Shown piece after piece: positions 42,296 through 51,152 of a DNA stretch of 64,000 nucleotides. Positions within the stretch are counted from its first letter, which is position 1. Every line of letters begins with the position of its first letter. Below the pieces are notes generated by a model. That model did not search any database and was not told the DNA's origin. It worked only from the letters and a program-made list of their open reading frames with translations. The stretch spans positions 1,240,001 through 1,304,000 of the forward strand of contig NZ_MOBK01000006.1 in NCBI RefSeq assembly GCF_003732265.1, written 5' to 3'. The position numbers were made by a program, and so were the translations under genes. The stretch is from Pseudomonas brassicacearum (GTDB taxonomy: Bacteria > Pseudomonadota > Gammaproteobacteria > Pseudomonadales > Pseudomonadaceae).

Positions 42296-42312
42296 CTGGC
42301 ATGAAGTGTGCG
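42296..42312 (+). promoter_or_regulatory. Sigma-54 type promoter of the regulator/gsp/csg operon
   Basis: CTGGCAT-GAAGT-GTGCG has GG at 42298-42299 and GC at 42310-42311 with 10 bp between; the only weak point is G instead of T in the -12 box. The start codon is about 66 bp downstream. Confidence 0.7.
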
Positions 42313-42376
42313 TTAGCCTAATTAAGGCGCGTACTCCCAGGCACGGAATCGGACCTGCGGTTACAAGGAGTCCACC

Positions 42377-42907
42377 TTGTTGAACAAAATACTGGTTGTT
42401 GAAGACGAACAGCTGCTTGCACAAAACCTCCGGGATTATCTGGCGGCGCAAGGGCTGGATGTCCTGGTAGCGAACGACGGTGCAAAGGCCATCGGCGAAG
42501 CCGAAAAATTTGCACCCGATGTGATGGTGTTCGATTACCGCTTGCCCGATATGGAAGGCTTTCAGGTGCTCAACGCGGTCCGCCAGAACAGGAATTGTCA
42601 TTTTGTGCTGATTACCGGGCACCCCACCGCTGAAGTCTGTGAGCGGGCCCGGCAACTGGGAGTCAGCCATATCCTGTTCAAACCGTTTCCATTGGCGGAA
42701 CTGGCCCGAGCAGTCTGTGACCTTTTAGGGATGAAGCGCGAACCCAAAACGGGCGTGAGCACCTCCGAAGGATTCGTCGAACGACGCCAGAGCAGGATCG
42801 AGAGTTTCCCGCTGCAGTTGTACGACGGGAGTTGGGTGCTTGCAGATCGCCGACGAACATCGGCCTCCATGGCGCCAGACGACGAACAACTGCTCACCGG
42901 GGAGTAA
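42377..42907 (+). CDS. Receiver-only response regulator
   Basis: The 176-residue protein has a complete CheY-like receiver domain (residues 1-120): acidic pocket VVEDEQ, phosphoacceptor Asp53 in FDYRLPD, switch Thr in LITGHPT and Lys in FKPFP. The remaining 55 residues show no helix-turn-helix or AAA+ domain, so it cannot itself open a sigma-54 promoter. The start is TTG (42377 or 42380) behind AAGGAG. It leads the operon of secretion and curli export genes and may signal to GspE, the secretin or a partner kinase such as 58708-60156. Confidence 0.88.
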   Translation: MLNKILVVEDEQLLAQNLRDYLAAQGLDVLVANDGAKAIGEAEKFAPDVMVFDYRLPDMEGFQVLNAVRQNRNCHFVLITGHPTAEVCERARQLGVSHILFKPFPLAELARAVCDLLGMKREPKTGVSTSEGFVERRQSRIESFPLQLYDGSWVLADRRRTSASMAPDDEQLLTGE

Positions 42908-42992
42908 TTGGCGCGACAAGACGTTCCGGCACCCGCCGCGATGACTCGCCGCGCCGACAGGGCTCAAAGCCCCGGGCGTTGGAGAGCATGCC

Positions 42993-44699
42993 ATGGACCG
43001 TCTATCCCTTGCCGTCGAACCGGCGTTGTTGGACTGTGTACCGTCTCGTTTTTCCAGTGAGCAACTGGCCCAGGCCCGGGCCCGAGCCACCAGTACCGGC
43101 GAACGGGTACTGGAAGCCCTCGGGGTGTTGTGCGAACTGGCTCCGATGCCCTTCATCCAGTGCCTCGGCACCACCCTGCATTATCCGGTGCTCGACACCG
43201 ACAGCCTGTTCAAGGCCATCCCGGTATTCGACCGGGTCACCCTGGCCCAATGCCTCAAGCGCGAATTCATCCTGCTGCGTCACGAAGATGCGGTCATTGG
43301 CGTGTTTGCCGACCCCTTCGATACCTCACGCCTGGCCTGGATCGACGATTGCCTGCACGGTGCGCCGCTGTACCTGGTGCATGCCGACGACCTGAAGGCC
43401 TACCTGGCGCGTCACGAAGAAAGCTTTCACGCGGTGGAATCACTCAATGCGCAATCCGACACCGGCGTTGAAATCGACAACCTGCAAAGCCTGTCCCTGA
43501 CCAGCATCAGCGAAGACGCCAGCGTCGTCGTCAAACTGGTCAACTCGACCCTCTACGACGCCTTGAAAATGCACGCCAGTGACATCCACCTGGGCACCAC
43601 CGGCAGCGGCCTGGTGATCAAGTACCGGATCGATGGCGTGCTCAACAACATCAGCAAAATCCAGGGCAGCGAATTCGCCGAGCAGGTAATCTCCCGGGTC
43701 AAAGTCATGGCCGAACTGGACATCGGCGAAAAACGCGTGCCACAGGACGGTCGCTTCAAGATCGGCATCAGCGGCCGGCAGATCGACTTTCGGGTGTCGA
43801 TCATGCCGAGCATTTTCGGCGAAGACGCGGTGCTGCGGGTCCTCGACAAACAGGACCTGGCCGATAAAGTCAGCGGCGTGCAATTGCAGGCCCTGGGCTT
43901 TGAAGAGGAAACCCTGCGCCAACTGCGGCGCCTGGCCGCCGAACCCTACGGCATGGTGCTGGTGACCGGCCCGACCGGTAGCGGCAAAACCACCACGCTG
44001 TACGCGATGATCACCGAGATCAACCATGGCGTGGACAAGATCATCACCATCGAAGACCCGGTGGAATATCAACTGCCGGGCGTGTTGCAAATCCCGGTCA
44101 ATGAAAAGAAAGGCCTGACCTTCGCCCGAGGCTTGCGCTCGATCCTGCGCCATGACCCGGACAAGATCATGGTCGGTGAAATCCGCGACCCGGACACCGC
44201 GCAAATCGCCGTGCAATCGGCACTCACCGGTCACCTGGTGTTCACCACCATCCACGCCAACAACGTGTTCGACGTGATCGGCCGTTTCACCCAAATGGAA
44301 ATCGACCCCTACAGCCTGGTGTCGGCGCTCAACGCGGTGCTGGCGCAGCGGCTGATCCGCCTGGTCTGCGCCAGTTGCAGCGCGCCGGTCACCCCCACCG
44401 ACGACGAATTGCTCGCCTCGGGCCTCGACCCAAAAGACGTCGGTCACTACCAATTTGTGCATGGCAAGGGCTGCGGCCACTGCCGGGGCACCGGGTATCG
44501 CGGACGCAGCGCGATTGCCGAGCTGCTGCACCTGGACGACGAGCTGCGGCAAATGATTGTCGAGCGCCAACCCATTTCGAAGATCAAGGCCCACGCCTGC
44601 AAACGTGGCTTGCGCCTGCTGCGCGAGTCGGCCCTGGAACTGGTGCAACAGGGGCGTACCACGCTCGAGGAGATCAATCGTGTCACTTTTGTCTCGTGA
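42993..44699 (+). CDS. gspE: Type II secretion assembly ATPase GspE
   Basis: The 568-residue hexameric ATPase has the GspE/PilB N-terminal domain (about 1-140), then the ATPase core with Walker A GPTGSGKTT (326-334), Asp box TIEDPVEYQ, Walker B IMVGEIRDPDTA, His box LVFTTIHANN, and the tetracysteine zinc finger (CASC ... CGHC) near 455-495. It powers pseudopilus assembly from the cytoplasm. The gene follows the response regulator by 85 bp and overlaps the next gene by 20 bases. GspF, its platform, lies on the far side of mnxG. Confidence 0.95.
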   Translation: MDRLSLAVEPALLDCVPSRFSSEQLAQARARATSTGERVLEALGVLCELAPMPFIQCLGTTLHYPVLDTDSLFKAIPVFDRVTLAQCLKREFILLRHEDAVIGVFADPFDTSRLAWIDDCLHGAPLYLVHADDLKAYLARHEESFHAVESLNAQSDTGVEIDNLQSLSLTSISEDASVVVKLVNSTLYDALKMHASDIHLGTTGSGLVIKYRIDGVLNNISKIQGSEFAEQVISRVKVMAELDIGEKRVPQDGRFKIGISGRQIDFRVSIMPSIFGEDAVLRVLDKQDLADKVSGVQLQALGFEEETLRQLRRLAAEPYGMVLVTGPTGSGKTTTLYAMITEINHGVDKIITIEDPVEYQLPGVLQIPVNEKKGLTFARGLRSILRHDPDKIMVGEIRDPDTAQIAVQSALTGHLVFTTIHANNVFDVIGRFTQMEIDPYSLVSALNAVLAQRLIRLVCASCSAPVTPTDDELLASGLDPKDVGHYQFVHGKGCGHCRGTGYRGRSAIAELLHLDDELRQMIVERQPISKIKAHACKRGLRLLRESALELVQQGRTTLEEINRVTFVS

Positions 44700-45483
44700 T
44701 CGGTATATCGCCGTGCTCGGCGCCAGCGGTGTCGGCCTCGGCCAGCGCAAAGGCTGCGACACCCTGTGGCTGGGCAGCGTCGGCTTCATCGACGAAGGCT
44801 TCCATGCCTGGGCCGTCGCCCTCGAAACCCTTGACCGTTTGCTCGGCGAACATGCGCAGGCCGGTGCGGAGTTGTGTGTGGTGATCTCCGGGCACTTCAG
44901 CCGTTTCTGCCTGGTGCCCTGGAGCGAAGAAATCAGCAGCCCCGACGAACTGCTCGGCTTCGCCCAACTGTGCTTCGAAGACCTTTATGGTGTTCCGACC
45001 CAGCCCTGGAACATGGTGCTGTCGGCCGAGCCGGCAGGTTACGACCGGATCGCCACCGCACTGCCGCAAGACTTGCTGACGCGCCTGCGCAGCCTGGTCA
45101 GCGGTCGTGGCATGCGCCTGCGTTCGGTGCAGCCGTACCTGATGGCCGCGTTCAACCACTTCGACAAGAGCTTTGAGGGCGGCGACTTTCTGTTTGTGGT
45201 CGCCGAGCCGGTGCGCAGCGTGTTGCTGCTGGCGCGGGAAGGGCGTTGGACGGCAGTGCGTTCGGTGGGTAGCAGTGACAGCGACGCGGCACTGACCGCG
45301 TTGATCGGCCGTGAAAGCCAATTGCAGGCCTCCACCAGCGAACGGCCGCTCAGCGTCTACCTGCACGCCCCGGCGCGCATCGACTCGCATCCCGACGTGC
45401 CAGGCGTGCACTTGCGCACCCTTGAAGAAGACCAGACAGCCGTACGTGACAGTTTGTACGTCATGTCTCGGGCGGTGGCCTGA
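44680..45483 (+). CDS. PilM/GspL-like cytoplasmic assembly protein
   Basis: The 267-residue protein begins at GTG 44680 (GAGGAG seven bases upstream), inside the end of gspE. It has no membrane segment. Position directly after the ATPase and before two small bitopic proteins of PilN/PilO type indicates the actin-like PilM/GspL cytoplasmic role, linking the ATPase to the inner-membrane complex. Sequence motifs are weak (RYIAVLGASGVGLG near the start), as in MshI-like proteins, so this is a context-based call. Confidence 0.7.
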   Translation: MSLLSRDRYIAVLGASGVGLGQRKGCDTLWLGSVGFIDEGFHAWAVALETLDRLLGEHAQAGAELCVVISGHFSRFCLVPWSEEISSPDELLGFAQLCFEDLYGVPTQPWNMVLSAEPAGYDRIATALPQDLLTRLRSLVSGRGMRLRSVQPYLMAAFNHFDKSFEGGDFLFVVAEPVRSVLLLAREGRWTAVRSVGSSDSDAALTALIGRESQLQASTSERPLSVYLHAPARIDSHPDVPGVHLRTLEEDQTAVRDSLYVMSRAVA

Positions 45484-45484
45484 C

Positions 45485-46030
45485 ATGCGCCCGCTGATGC
45501 TCGACTTCCAGCCGCGTCGCCGTTCCGGCCCATTGGGCTGGAGCTTGCTGGCCGGTGGCGTGACGCTGGCGCTGGTGTGTTTCTTCTTTCAGCAACACCT
45601 CGACGAGGAAGCCTCGCAACAGCAAGGCCACCTGCAACATGCCCAGCGTGCACTCACCGGCGACAACGGCAGCAAATCCACCCTGACCCCGGCCGAAACC
45701 CGTGAGCAGGCACAGAACCTGGCCGAAATGCGCAAAGTTTCCCAGCAGCTGCGCCGGCCTTGGGAACGCCTGTTTGCCATGCTCGAAGCCATGCCGCGCG
45801 ATAACGTCGCGTTGCTGACCCTGACCCCGGATGCGCGCAAAGGCCAGGTGCGCATCAGCGCCGAGGCGCGGGATCTGGAAGCCATGCTCGAATTCCACCA
45901 GCGCCTGGAAGCCAGCGACGAGCTGTCCGACGTGTCGCTGCTCAGCCACGAAATCGTCGCCAACGTGCCGGAACACCCGGTGCAATTCAACCTGTCGGCC
46001 AGCTGGGAGATCGGCGATGCGAATCCCTAG
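45485..46030 (+). CDS. PilN/GspL-like inner-membrane assembly protein
   Basis: The 181-residue protein has a short basic N-terminus ending in RRRSGPLGW, one membrane helix (about 18-35), a coiled-coil-like stretch (EEASQQQGHLQHAQRAL) and a ferredoxin-like periplasmic domain with the PilN-type line LEAMPRDNVALLTLTPD. It starts one base after the preceding stop and overlaps the next gene by 14 bases. With the PilO-like partner it forms the inner-membrane ring beneath the secretin. Confidence 0.82.
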   Translation: MRPLMLDFQPRRRSGPLGWSLLAGGVTLALVCFFFQQHLDEEASQQQGHLQHAQRALTGDNGSKSTLTPAETREQAQNLAEMRKVSQQLRRPWERLFAMLEAMPRDNVALLTLTPDARKGQVRISAEARDLEAMLEFHQRLEASDELSDVSLLSHEIVANVPEHPVQFNLSASWEIGDANP

Positions 46031-46565
46031 ATTGATCGTCCACGAATACCTGCAAGGCCTGGGCATTCCCGGCCTGGCTGGCATGGCGCTGCTGCTGGTC
46101 GCCCTGGTGTATGGCCTGGGCGGCTTGATGCCGGACTGGCAAGCGCTGCAACAGCTGAGCCAGCAGACCCGTGAAGCCGGCGAGTACCTGGCCAAGGTTG
46201 AGGACGGCAGCGTCGCCGCCCCGGTGGTGCCGCAGCGTCAACTCGACGATTTCCGCAGCAAACTGCCGTCGCAGCCGCAGGCCACCGTGGCCATTGACAA
46301 GATCTACGCGCTGGCCAGCCAGGAACACATCACCCTGTCGCGCGGTGAATATTCATTGGGCATCGACCCCAAGACGCACCTGGCCCGCTACCAGATTCTG
46401 CTGCCGGTGCGCGGCAGCTATCCGCAACTGCGGCGCTTCCTGCACGCCTTGCTTGGCCAGTTGCCGGCAGTGGTGGTAGAGGACGTGGAGTTCCAGCGCA
46501 AGAAGATCGCCGACACCGACCTGTCCGGGCGGATCCGCATGACCCTTTACCTGTCGAGGTCATGA
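46017..46565 (+). CDS. PilO/GspM-like inner-membrane assembly protein
   Basis: The 182-residue protein has one N-terminal membrane helix (about 20-40, GMALLLVALVYGLGGL), a coiled coil (LQQLSQQTREAGEYL) and a ferredoxin-like domain with SYPQLRRFLHALLGQLP, which is typical of PilO. It overlaps both neighbours, so it is made in fixed ratio with the PilN-like protein. Confidence 0.82.
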   Translation: MRIPRLIVHEYLQGLGIPGLAGMALLLVALVYGLGGLMPDWQALQQLSQQTREAGEYLAKVEDGSVAAPVVPQRQLDDFRSKLPSQPQATVAIDKIYALASQEHITLSRGEYSLGIDPKTHLARYQILLPVRGSYPQLRRFLHALLGQLPAVVVEDVEFQRKKIADTDLSGRIRMTLYLSRS

Positions 46566-47080
46566 TGAATACCAAACGCGTACTGGGTTGGATGGCGTTC
46601 TTCGGCGTGGCCGCGGGATTGGCCTGGGGACCTCAATATTTGCAGAAAACCGATGAGGGCGATGAGTCCGTCGCCGCCTCGACCACCCCGGTCAAAAGCA
46701 AAACCGGCACGCTGCCGGCGGCAGCAGCCAATGGCAAACCGGCGGTGATCAAGGACCTCAGCCCGTCCGGTGATTTGTTCACCGCCCGCAGCTGGAAGGT
46801 CGCACCGACCCTGGCCAGCGTCACCGAACAACCTGTCAACCAGACCCCGGTGGTCCAAGCCCCCAGCGTACCGCCGATGCCTTTCCAGTTCATTGGCAAG
46901 CTGAATGACCGTTCCGACCTGCAAGTGTTTTTGCAGAACGGCGAAAAAATATACGTCGTACGCAAAGGGGATGTGATCGACGAAACCTGGCGGATCGAGC
47001 GGATTTCCGATGTGGAACTCAGTTTTGTCTATTTGCCTCTGCATTTGTCCCAGACCTTGTCTGTGGGGAGCGCGCAATGA
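46562..47080 (+). CDS. PilP/GspC-like secretin-linking protein
   Basis: The 172-residue protein has an N-terminal membrane anchor (about 5-25), a low-complexity Ala/Pro/Thr linker, and a C-terminal small beta domain with MPFQFIGKLNDRSDLQVFLQ and KIYVVRKGDVIDETWRIE, as in the homology region of PilP and GspC. It bridges the inner-membrane ring to the secretin. It overlaps the secretin gene start. Confidence 0.85.
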   Translation: MMNTKRVLGWMAFFGVAAGLAWGPQYLQKTDEGDESVAASTTPVKSKTGTLPAAAANGKPAVIKDLSPSGDLFTARSWKVAPTLASVTEQPVNQTPVVQAPSVPPMPFQFIGKLNDRSDLQVFLQNGEKIYVVRKGDVIDETWRIERISDVELSFVYLPLHLSQTLSVGSAQ

Positions 47081-48948
47081 ACACATCCCGTTTGCTGTTG
47101 AGTGTCTGCATCGCTGCAGCGCTGGCCGCGTGCAGTTCGGCGCAGCTCGCGAATCAGGAGGCTTCCCAGCTGATCGAGTCGGGGCAATACGAAGCCGGCC
47201 TGGCCCGTATCGAGGAAGGGTTGCGTGAAGACCCTCGCGACACCGAACTGCACCTGGCCCTCAACAGCGGACGCGCGCTGGCGGTCACCAATTTGCTGAG
47301 CCAAGGCGACATGGCCCGCGCCCAACGTGATTTCCCCTCGGCGCGCATGGCGTACGGTCGAGTACTGAACATCGAGCCGCACAACCGTCGCGCCCAGGAC
47401 GCGCTGAGCCAGCTCGACTACTTGCGCAGCATGGACGAAAAACTCGAATTGGCCCGTGGCGACCTGCGTCGCGGCGACATCTACGGCGCCGAACGCCAAG
47501 TCAAACAGATCCTCGAACTCGACCCCAAGAATGAAGGTGCCCTGGAACTGCAAGGCAACATTCGCCTGGTGCAGAGCCGCAACGTGGTGCCGTATCCACA
47601 GCTGCGTACTCGTCTGGATCGTCCGGTGACCCTGGAATTTCGCGACGCCAACCTGAAGACCATTTTCGAAGTGCTGTCCCAGGTGGCGGGTCTGAATTTC
47701 ATCTTCGACAAGGACCTGCGCCCGGACATGAAAGCCACGATCTTCGTGCGTGACGTGCGCATCGAAGACGCCGTGGAACTGCTGCTGCAACAGAACCAGT
47801 TGCACCAGAAAGTGGTGAACGAAAACACCTTGCTGATCTATCCGGACTCGCCGCAGAAGCTCAAGGACTATCAAGAGCTGGTGATGCGCACCTTTTACCT
47901 GACCAGCATTGATTCCAACACCGCGCTGAACATGATCAAGACCATGCTCAAGACGCGTGACGTGTTCGTCGATGAGCGCCTCAACACCCTGACCATGCGC
48001 GACACCGAAGACGCCGTGCGCATGGCCGAAAAGCTCCTGCAATCGCAAGACCAGTCCAACCCCGAAGTGGTGCTGGAAGTGGAAGTGATGGAGGTCGCCC
48101 GTCAACGGATTCTCGACCTTGGCCTGCAATGGCCGAACACCTTCGGCGTGATCAACACCGACGGTTCGCCGGTGACGATCCTCGATCAACTCAAAGGCAT
48201 CGACTCCAGCCGGATCTCCATCTCGCCGTCGCCGCAAGCCAAGATCAACGCGCAGGACAACGACATCAACACCCTGGCCAGCCCGGTGATTCGCGTCAGC
48301 AACCGTGAGCAGGCGCGCATCCACATCGGTCAGCGCGTGCCGATCATCAGTGCAACCTCGGTGCCATCGACCCAAGGGCCGGTGATCACTGAAAGCGTCA
48401 CCTACCTCGACGTCGGTCTGAAGCTGGAAGTGCAGCCGATCGTGCATTTGAACAATGAAGTGGCGATAAAAATCGCCTTGGAAGTGAGTAACGCCACGCC
48501 GCTGGAACCGACCCGCCAGGGCACGATTCCGGTTCAGGTCGACACCCGCAACGCCCAGACCACCCTGCGCCTGCACGACGGCGAAACGCAGATCCTCGCC
48601 GGCCTGGTGCGTAACGACCATGGCGCCACGGGCAACAAGATCCCCGGTCTTGGCGACATTCCAGGCCTTGGCCGCTTGTTCGGCAGCAACAAGGACACCG
48701 TCGGCAAATCTGAACTGGTGCTGTCGATCACTCCACGGATCGTGCGCAACCTGCCGTACCAGAGCCCGTCGGACATGGAATTCCCCACCGGCACCGAAAC
48801 CAGCATGCACATCCAGGCGCCGGATCGCCGCGAACCACAGATTCAGAACGAGCACATCGACCGGTCAGTGCCTGGCGTGACCACCGAAGTGACCGTCGGC
48901 CGGCCGGTGGCTTCCGCCACCCCTCAAGTCACTGTTGAGAAGCCTTGA
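47077..48948 (+). CDS. gspD: Secretin of the type II secretion/MSHA-like machine
   Basis: The 623-residue lipoprotein precursor (LAACSS lipobox near residue 18) has TPR-like repeats at about 25-150, an STN/N-domain pair (VTLEFRDANLKTIFEVLSQ at 185; TFYLTSIDSNTALNMIKTML), and the secretin core with GLKLEVQPIVHLNNEVAIKI and RLHDGETQILAGLVRND, ending IPGLGDIPGLGRLFGS. TPRs fused to the secretin are not found in classical GspD and are closer to MSHA or Com-like systems. It forms the outer-membrane pore. Stop overlaps the next prepilin gene region. Confidence 0.93.
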   Translation: MNTSRLLLSVCIAAALAACSSAQLANQEASQLIESGQYEAGLARIEEGLREDPRDTELHLALNSGRALAVTNLLSQGDMARAQRDFPSARMAYGRVLNIEPHNRRAQDALSQLDYLRSMDEKLELARGDLRRGDIYGAERQVKQILELDPKNEGALELQGNIRLVQSRNVVPYPQLRTRLDRPVTLEFRDANLKTIFEVLSQVAGLNFIFDKDLRPDMKATIFVRDVRIEDAVELLLQQNQLHQKVVNENTLLIYPDSPQKLKDYQELVMRTFYLTSIDSNTALNMIKTMLKTRDVFVDERLNTLTMRDTEDAVRMAEKLLQSQDQSNPEVVLEVEVMEVARQRILDLGLQWPNTFGVINTDGSPVTILDQLKGIDSSRISISPSPQAKINAQDNDINTLASPVIRVSNREQARIHIGQRVPIISATSVPSTQGPVITESVTYLDVGLKLEVQPIVHLNNEVAIKIALEVSNATPLEPTRQGTIPVQVDTRNAQTTLRLHDGETQILAGLVRNDHGATGNKIPGLGDIPGLGRLFGSNKDTVGKSELVLSITPRIVRNLPYQSPSDMEFPTGTETSMHIQAPDRREPQIQNEHIDRSVPGVTTEVTVGRPVASATPQVTVEKP

Positions 48949-48950
48949 TC

Positions 48951-49424
48951 ATGAACGCCTCGCAACGCGGTTTTACCTTGATCGAAGTCGTCGTGACGCT
49001 GGCCCTGATAGGCCTGCTGGCCGGTATGGCCGCGCCGCTGACCGAGACCGTGGTGCGCCGGGGCAAAGAGCAGGACCTGCGCACCGCGCTGTACCAGATT
49101 CGCGACGCCATCGACGCCTACAAGCGCGCCTTTGACGCCGGTTATATCGAGAAGTCGCTGAACAGCAGCGGCTATCCACCCAATCTTCAAGTGCTGGTGG
49201 AAGGCGTGCGCGATGTGCGCAGCGCCAAGGGCGCCAAGTTCTACTTTTTGCGTCGCGTGCCCCATGACCCGCTGACGGCAGTCAAGCGTGACGACGAAGG
49301 TGGCTGGGGCTTGCGTTCTTATGACAGCTCGGCTCAAAACCCGCGGGAGGGCGAAGACGTCTTTGACGTTTACTCCAAGGCCCGGGGCAAGGGGCTCAAC
49401 GGCATCGCCTACCGGGAGTGGTGA
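48951..49424 (+). CDS. Pseudopilin
   Basis: The 157-residue prepilin has the peptidase site RG/FTLIEVVVTLALIG with Glu5 six residues from the start, a hydrophobic helix, and a polar C-terminal domain with a short insertion rich in Arg and Asp. It resembles GspG/GspH-like minor pseudopilins (RDAIDAYKRAFDAG, RVPHDPLTAV). ATG 48951 lies two bases after the secretin stop. Confidence 0.9.
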   Translation: MNASQRGFTLIEVVVTLALIGLLAGMAAPLTETVVRRGKEQDLRTALYQIRDAIDAYKRAFDAGYIEKSLNSSGYPPNLQVLVEGVRDVRSAKGAKFYFLRRVPHDPLTAVKRDDEGGWGLRSYDSSAQNPREGEDVFDVYSKARGKGLNGIAYREW

Positions 49425-49428
49425 GCAT

Positions 49429-49803
49429 ATGCGTCGGCAAAAGGGCTTTACCCTGTTGGAACTGATGGTGGTCATGGCAATCATCGCGACGCTGATGACC
49501 ATCGCCTTGCCACGCTATTTCAACAGCCTCGAAACGTCGAAGGAAACCACGCTGCGCCAGAGCCTGTCGGCCATGCGCGAAGCACTGGATCACTACTACG
49601 GCGACACCGGGCGTTACCCCGACTCCCTCGATCAACTGATCGAACAGCGTTACCTGCGCAACGCGCCAATGGACCCGATTGCCGAGCGTAAAGACACCTG
49701 GGTGCTGGTCGCGCCGCCGGATGGCGTGGCGGGCGGGGTGGCCGATATCAAAAGTGGAGCCACAGGGAGGGCGCGTGATGGCAGCCTTTATTCCGAGTGG
49801 TAA
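49429..49803 (+). CDS. Pseudopilin, GspG-like
   Basis: The 124-residue prepilin has KG/FTLLELMVVMAIIA with Glu5 and a GspG-like globular part (MREALDHYYGDTGRYPDSLD, LRNAPMDPIAERKDTW). It is the second GspG-like subunit of the locus besides gspG at 28948. It overlaps the next pseudopilin gene by 26 bases. Confidence 0.9.
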   Translation: MRRQKGFTLLELMVVMAIIATLMTIALPRYFNSLETSKETTLRQSLSAMREALDHYYGDTGRYPDSLDQLIEQRYLRNAPMDPIAERKDTWVLVAPPDGVAGGVADIKSGATGRARDGSLYSEW

Positions 49804-50317
49804 ACCGGCCGACGAGGCGGGGTTCACCTACCTGGGCGTGCTGTTCCTGATCATGGTGATGGGCATGGGCCTGGCCAGCGCCGGCGAGTTGTGGGCAACC
49901 GCCTCGCGCCGCGATCGCGAGCGTCAGTTGCTGTGGGTCGGCACCCAATACGCCCAGGCCCTGCGCAGCTACTACCGCAGTTCGCCAGGCCTGGCGCAGT
50001 ACCCGAAAGAACTGGCGGACCTGCTGCAGGACGAGCGTTTTCCATCGCCCAAACATCATCTGCGCCAGCTGTACCCGGACCCGATTGGCGGGGGCGAGTG
50101 GACGCTGATGCGCGGTTTCGACGGGCGCATCACCGGCCTCAACAGCCCTTCGACGGACACGCCGCTCAAGCAGACAGACTTTCCCAGCCAGTGGTCGGAT
50201 TTCGCCGGCATGGCCAGCTACAAAGACTGGCAGTTCGTGGCCGAGAAGGCCTTCCTCGACGGCACCTCTGGCCCGCCGAAAGCCCAGTCCGCACGGCCTG
50301 AGGCGCTATCGCCATGA
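49778..50317 (+). CDS. Minor pseudopilin lacking Glu5
   Basis: The 179-residue protein has a 15-residue leader and a prepilin-like segment AG/FTYLGVLFLIMVMGMG. Position 5 of the mature form is Gly instead of the usual Glu, as seen in tip subunits of the GspK type. The rest contains YPKELADLLQDERFPSPKHHL, common in general-secretion minor pseudopilins. AGGGAGG precedes ATG 49778. The stop overlaps csgE by 4 bases, joining secretion and curli genes in one transcript. Confidence 0.85.
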   Translation: MAAFIPSGKPADEAGFTYLGVLFLIMVMGMGLASAGELWATASRRDRERQLLWVGTQYAQALRSYYRSSPGLAQYPKELADLLQDERFPSPKHHLRQLYPDPIGGGEWTLMRGFDGRITGLNSPSTDTPLKQTDFPSQWSDFAGMASYKDWQFVAEKAFLDGTSGPPKAQSARPEALSP

Positions 50318-50706
50318 ACAGACACTGGCTCGCGGCCCTGATCCTCTCGTGCGTGGCGTCCTTCGCCAGCGCCGGCGAAGAGGAGGAAATGCTCGGCTTC
50401 ATTGTCGATGACACGATCTCGCACATCGGCCACGACTTTTACTACTCGTTCAGTGAACGTCTGCGCGCCACCAGCCCGATGGATTTCAATCTGGTGGTGC
50501 GTGAACGACCTTCGGCGCGCTGGGGCAGCCTGGTGACCGTGGAATATCGGCAGCGACTGGTTTATCGGCGTTTCTTGCCGCCGAACACCGTGGACCTCCA
50601 GGACGACGCCTATCAGGCCGCCGACGTGGTTCGCGCACAGATAGCCCAGCAGAAGCTGGAGGCCTTGTTGCAAGACACTACGGACCTGGAGAGGGACGAA
50701 TTATGA
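50314..50706 (+). CDS. csgE: Curli export specificity factor CsgE
   Basis: The 130-residue precursor has a signal peptide (to about residue 20) and aligns by eye with E. coli CsgE at SHIGHDFYYSFSERL and at NLVVRERPSARWGSLVTVEY. CsgE caps the CsgG pore in the periplasm and delivers curlin subunits. It is coupled to the pseudopilin upstream and to csgF downstream by ATGA-type overlaps. Confidence 0.93.
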   Translation: MNRHWLAALILSCVASFASAGEEEEMLGFIVDDTISHIGHDFYYSFSERLRATSPMDFNLVVRERPSARWGSLVTVEYRQRLVYRRFLPPNTVDLQDDAYQAADVVRAQIAQQKLEALLQDTTDLERDEL

Positions 50707-51122
50707 AAACGAAAACGTTCTTGCAGTGCACCGGCATTTTACTGGTCGGGCTTGGCAGCGCCAGCCTGGCCCAGGCCACGGAACTGGTGTACACGCCCGT
50801 CAACCCTTCGTTCGGCGGCAACCCGTTAAACGGCACCTGGCTGCTCAACAACGCCCAGGCGCAGAACGACTACGACGATCCGGACTTGAAAAACCGCACC
50901 GCCATCGCCGGTACCTCGGCACTGGAGCGATTCACCAGTCAGCTGCAATCGCGGTTGCTGGGGCAAGTGCTGGACAACATTTCCTCCGGTAACTCGGGGA
51001 GCCTTTCTACCGACGCTTTTATTGTCAACGTTGTCGACGATTCCGGTGCACTGACCATTGAAGTGACGGACCGATCGACCGGTGAAGTGTCGGAAATCCA
51101 GGTGAATGGCCTGGCCCCTTAA
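50703..51122 (+). CDS. csgF: Curli assembly factor CsgF
   Basis: The 139-residue precursor has a signal peptide (to about residue 25, AQAT) and the characteristic CsgF sequence VNPSFGGNPLNGTWLLNNAQAQN followed, in the second half, by VTDRSTGEVSEIQVNGL, matching E. coli CsgF in order and length. It links the nucleator CsgB to the CsgG pore at the cell surface. Confidence 0.94.
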   Translation: MKTKTFLQCTGILLVGLGSASLAQATELVYTPVNPSFGGNPLNGTWLLNNAQAQNDYDDPDLKNRTAIAGTSALERFTSQLQSRLLGQVLDNISSGNSGSLSTDAFIVNVVDDSGALTIEVTDRSTGEVSEIQVNGLAP

Positions 51123-51152
51123 CGGGCTTTGGGTCGATGGGGAGTTAGGGAC

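Noticed and set aside
42377..42907. The NtrC-type activator MnxR
   Set aside because: The protein ends after the receiver domain and a 55-residue tail; AAA+ and helix-turn-helix domains are absent.
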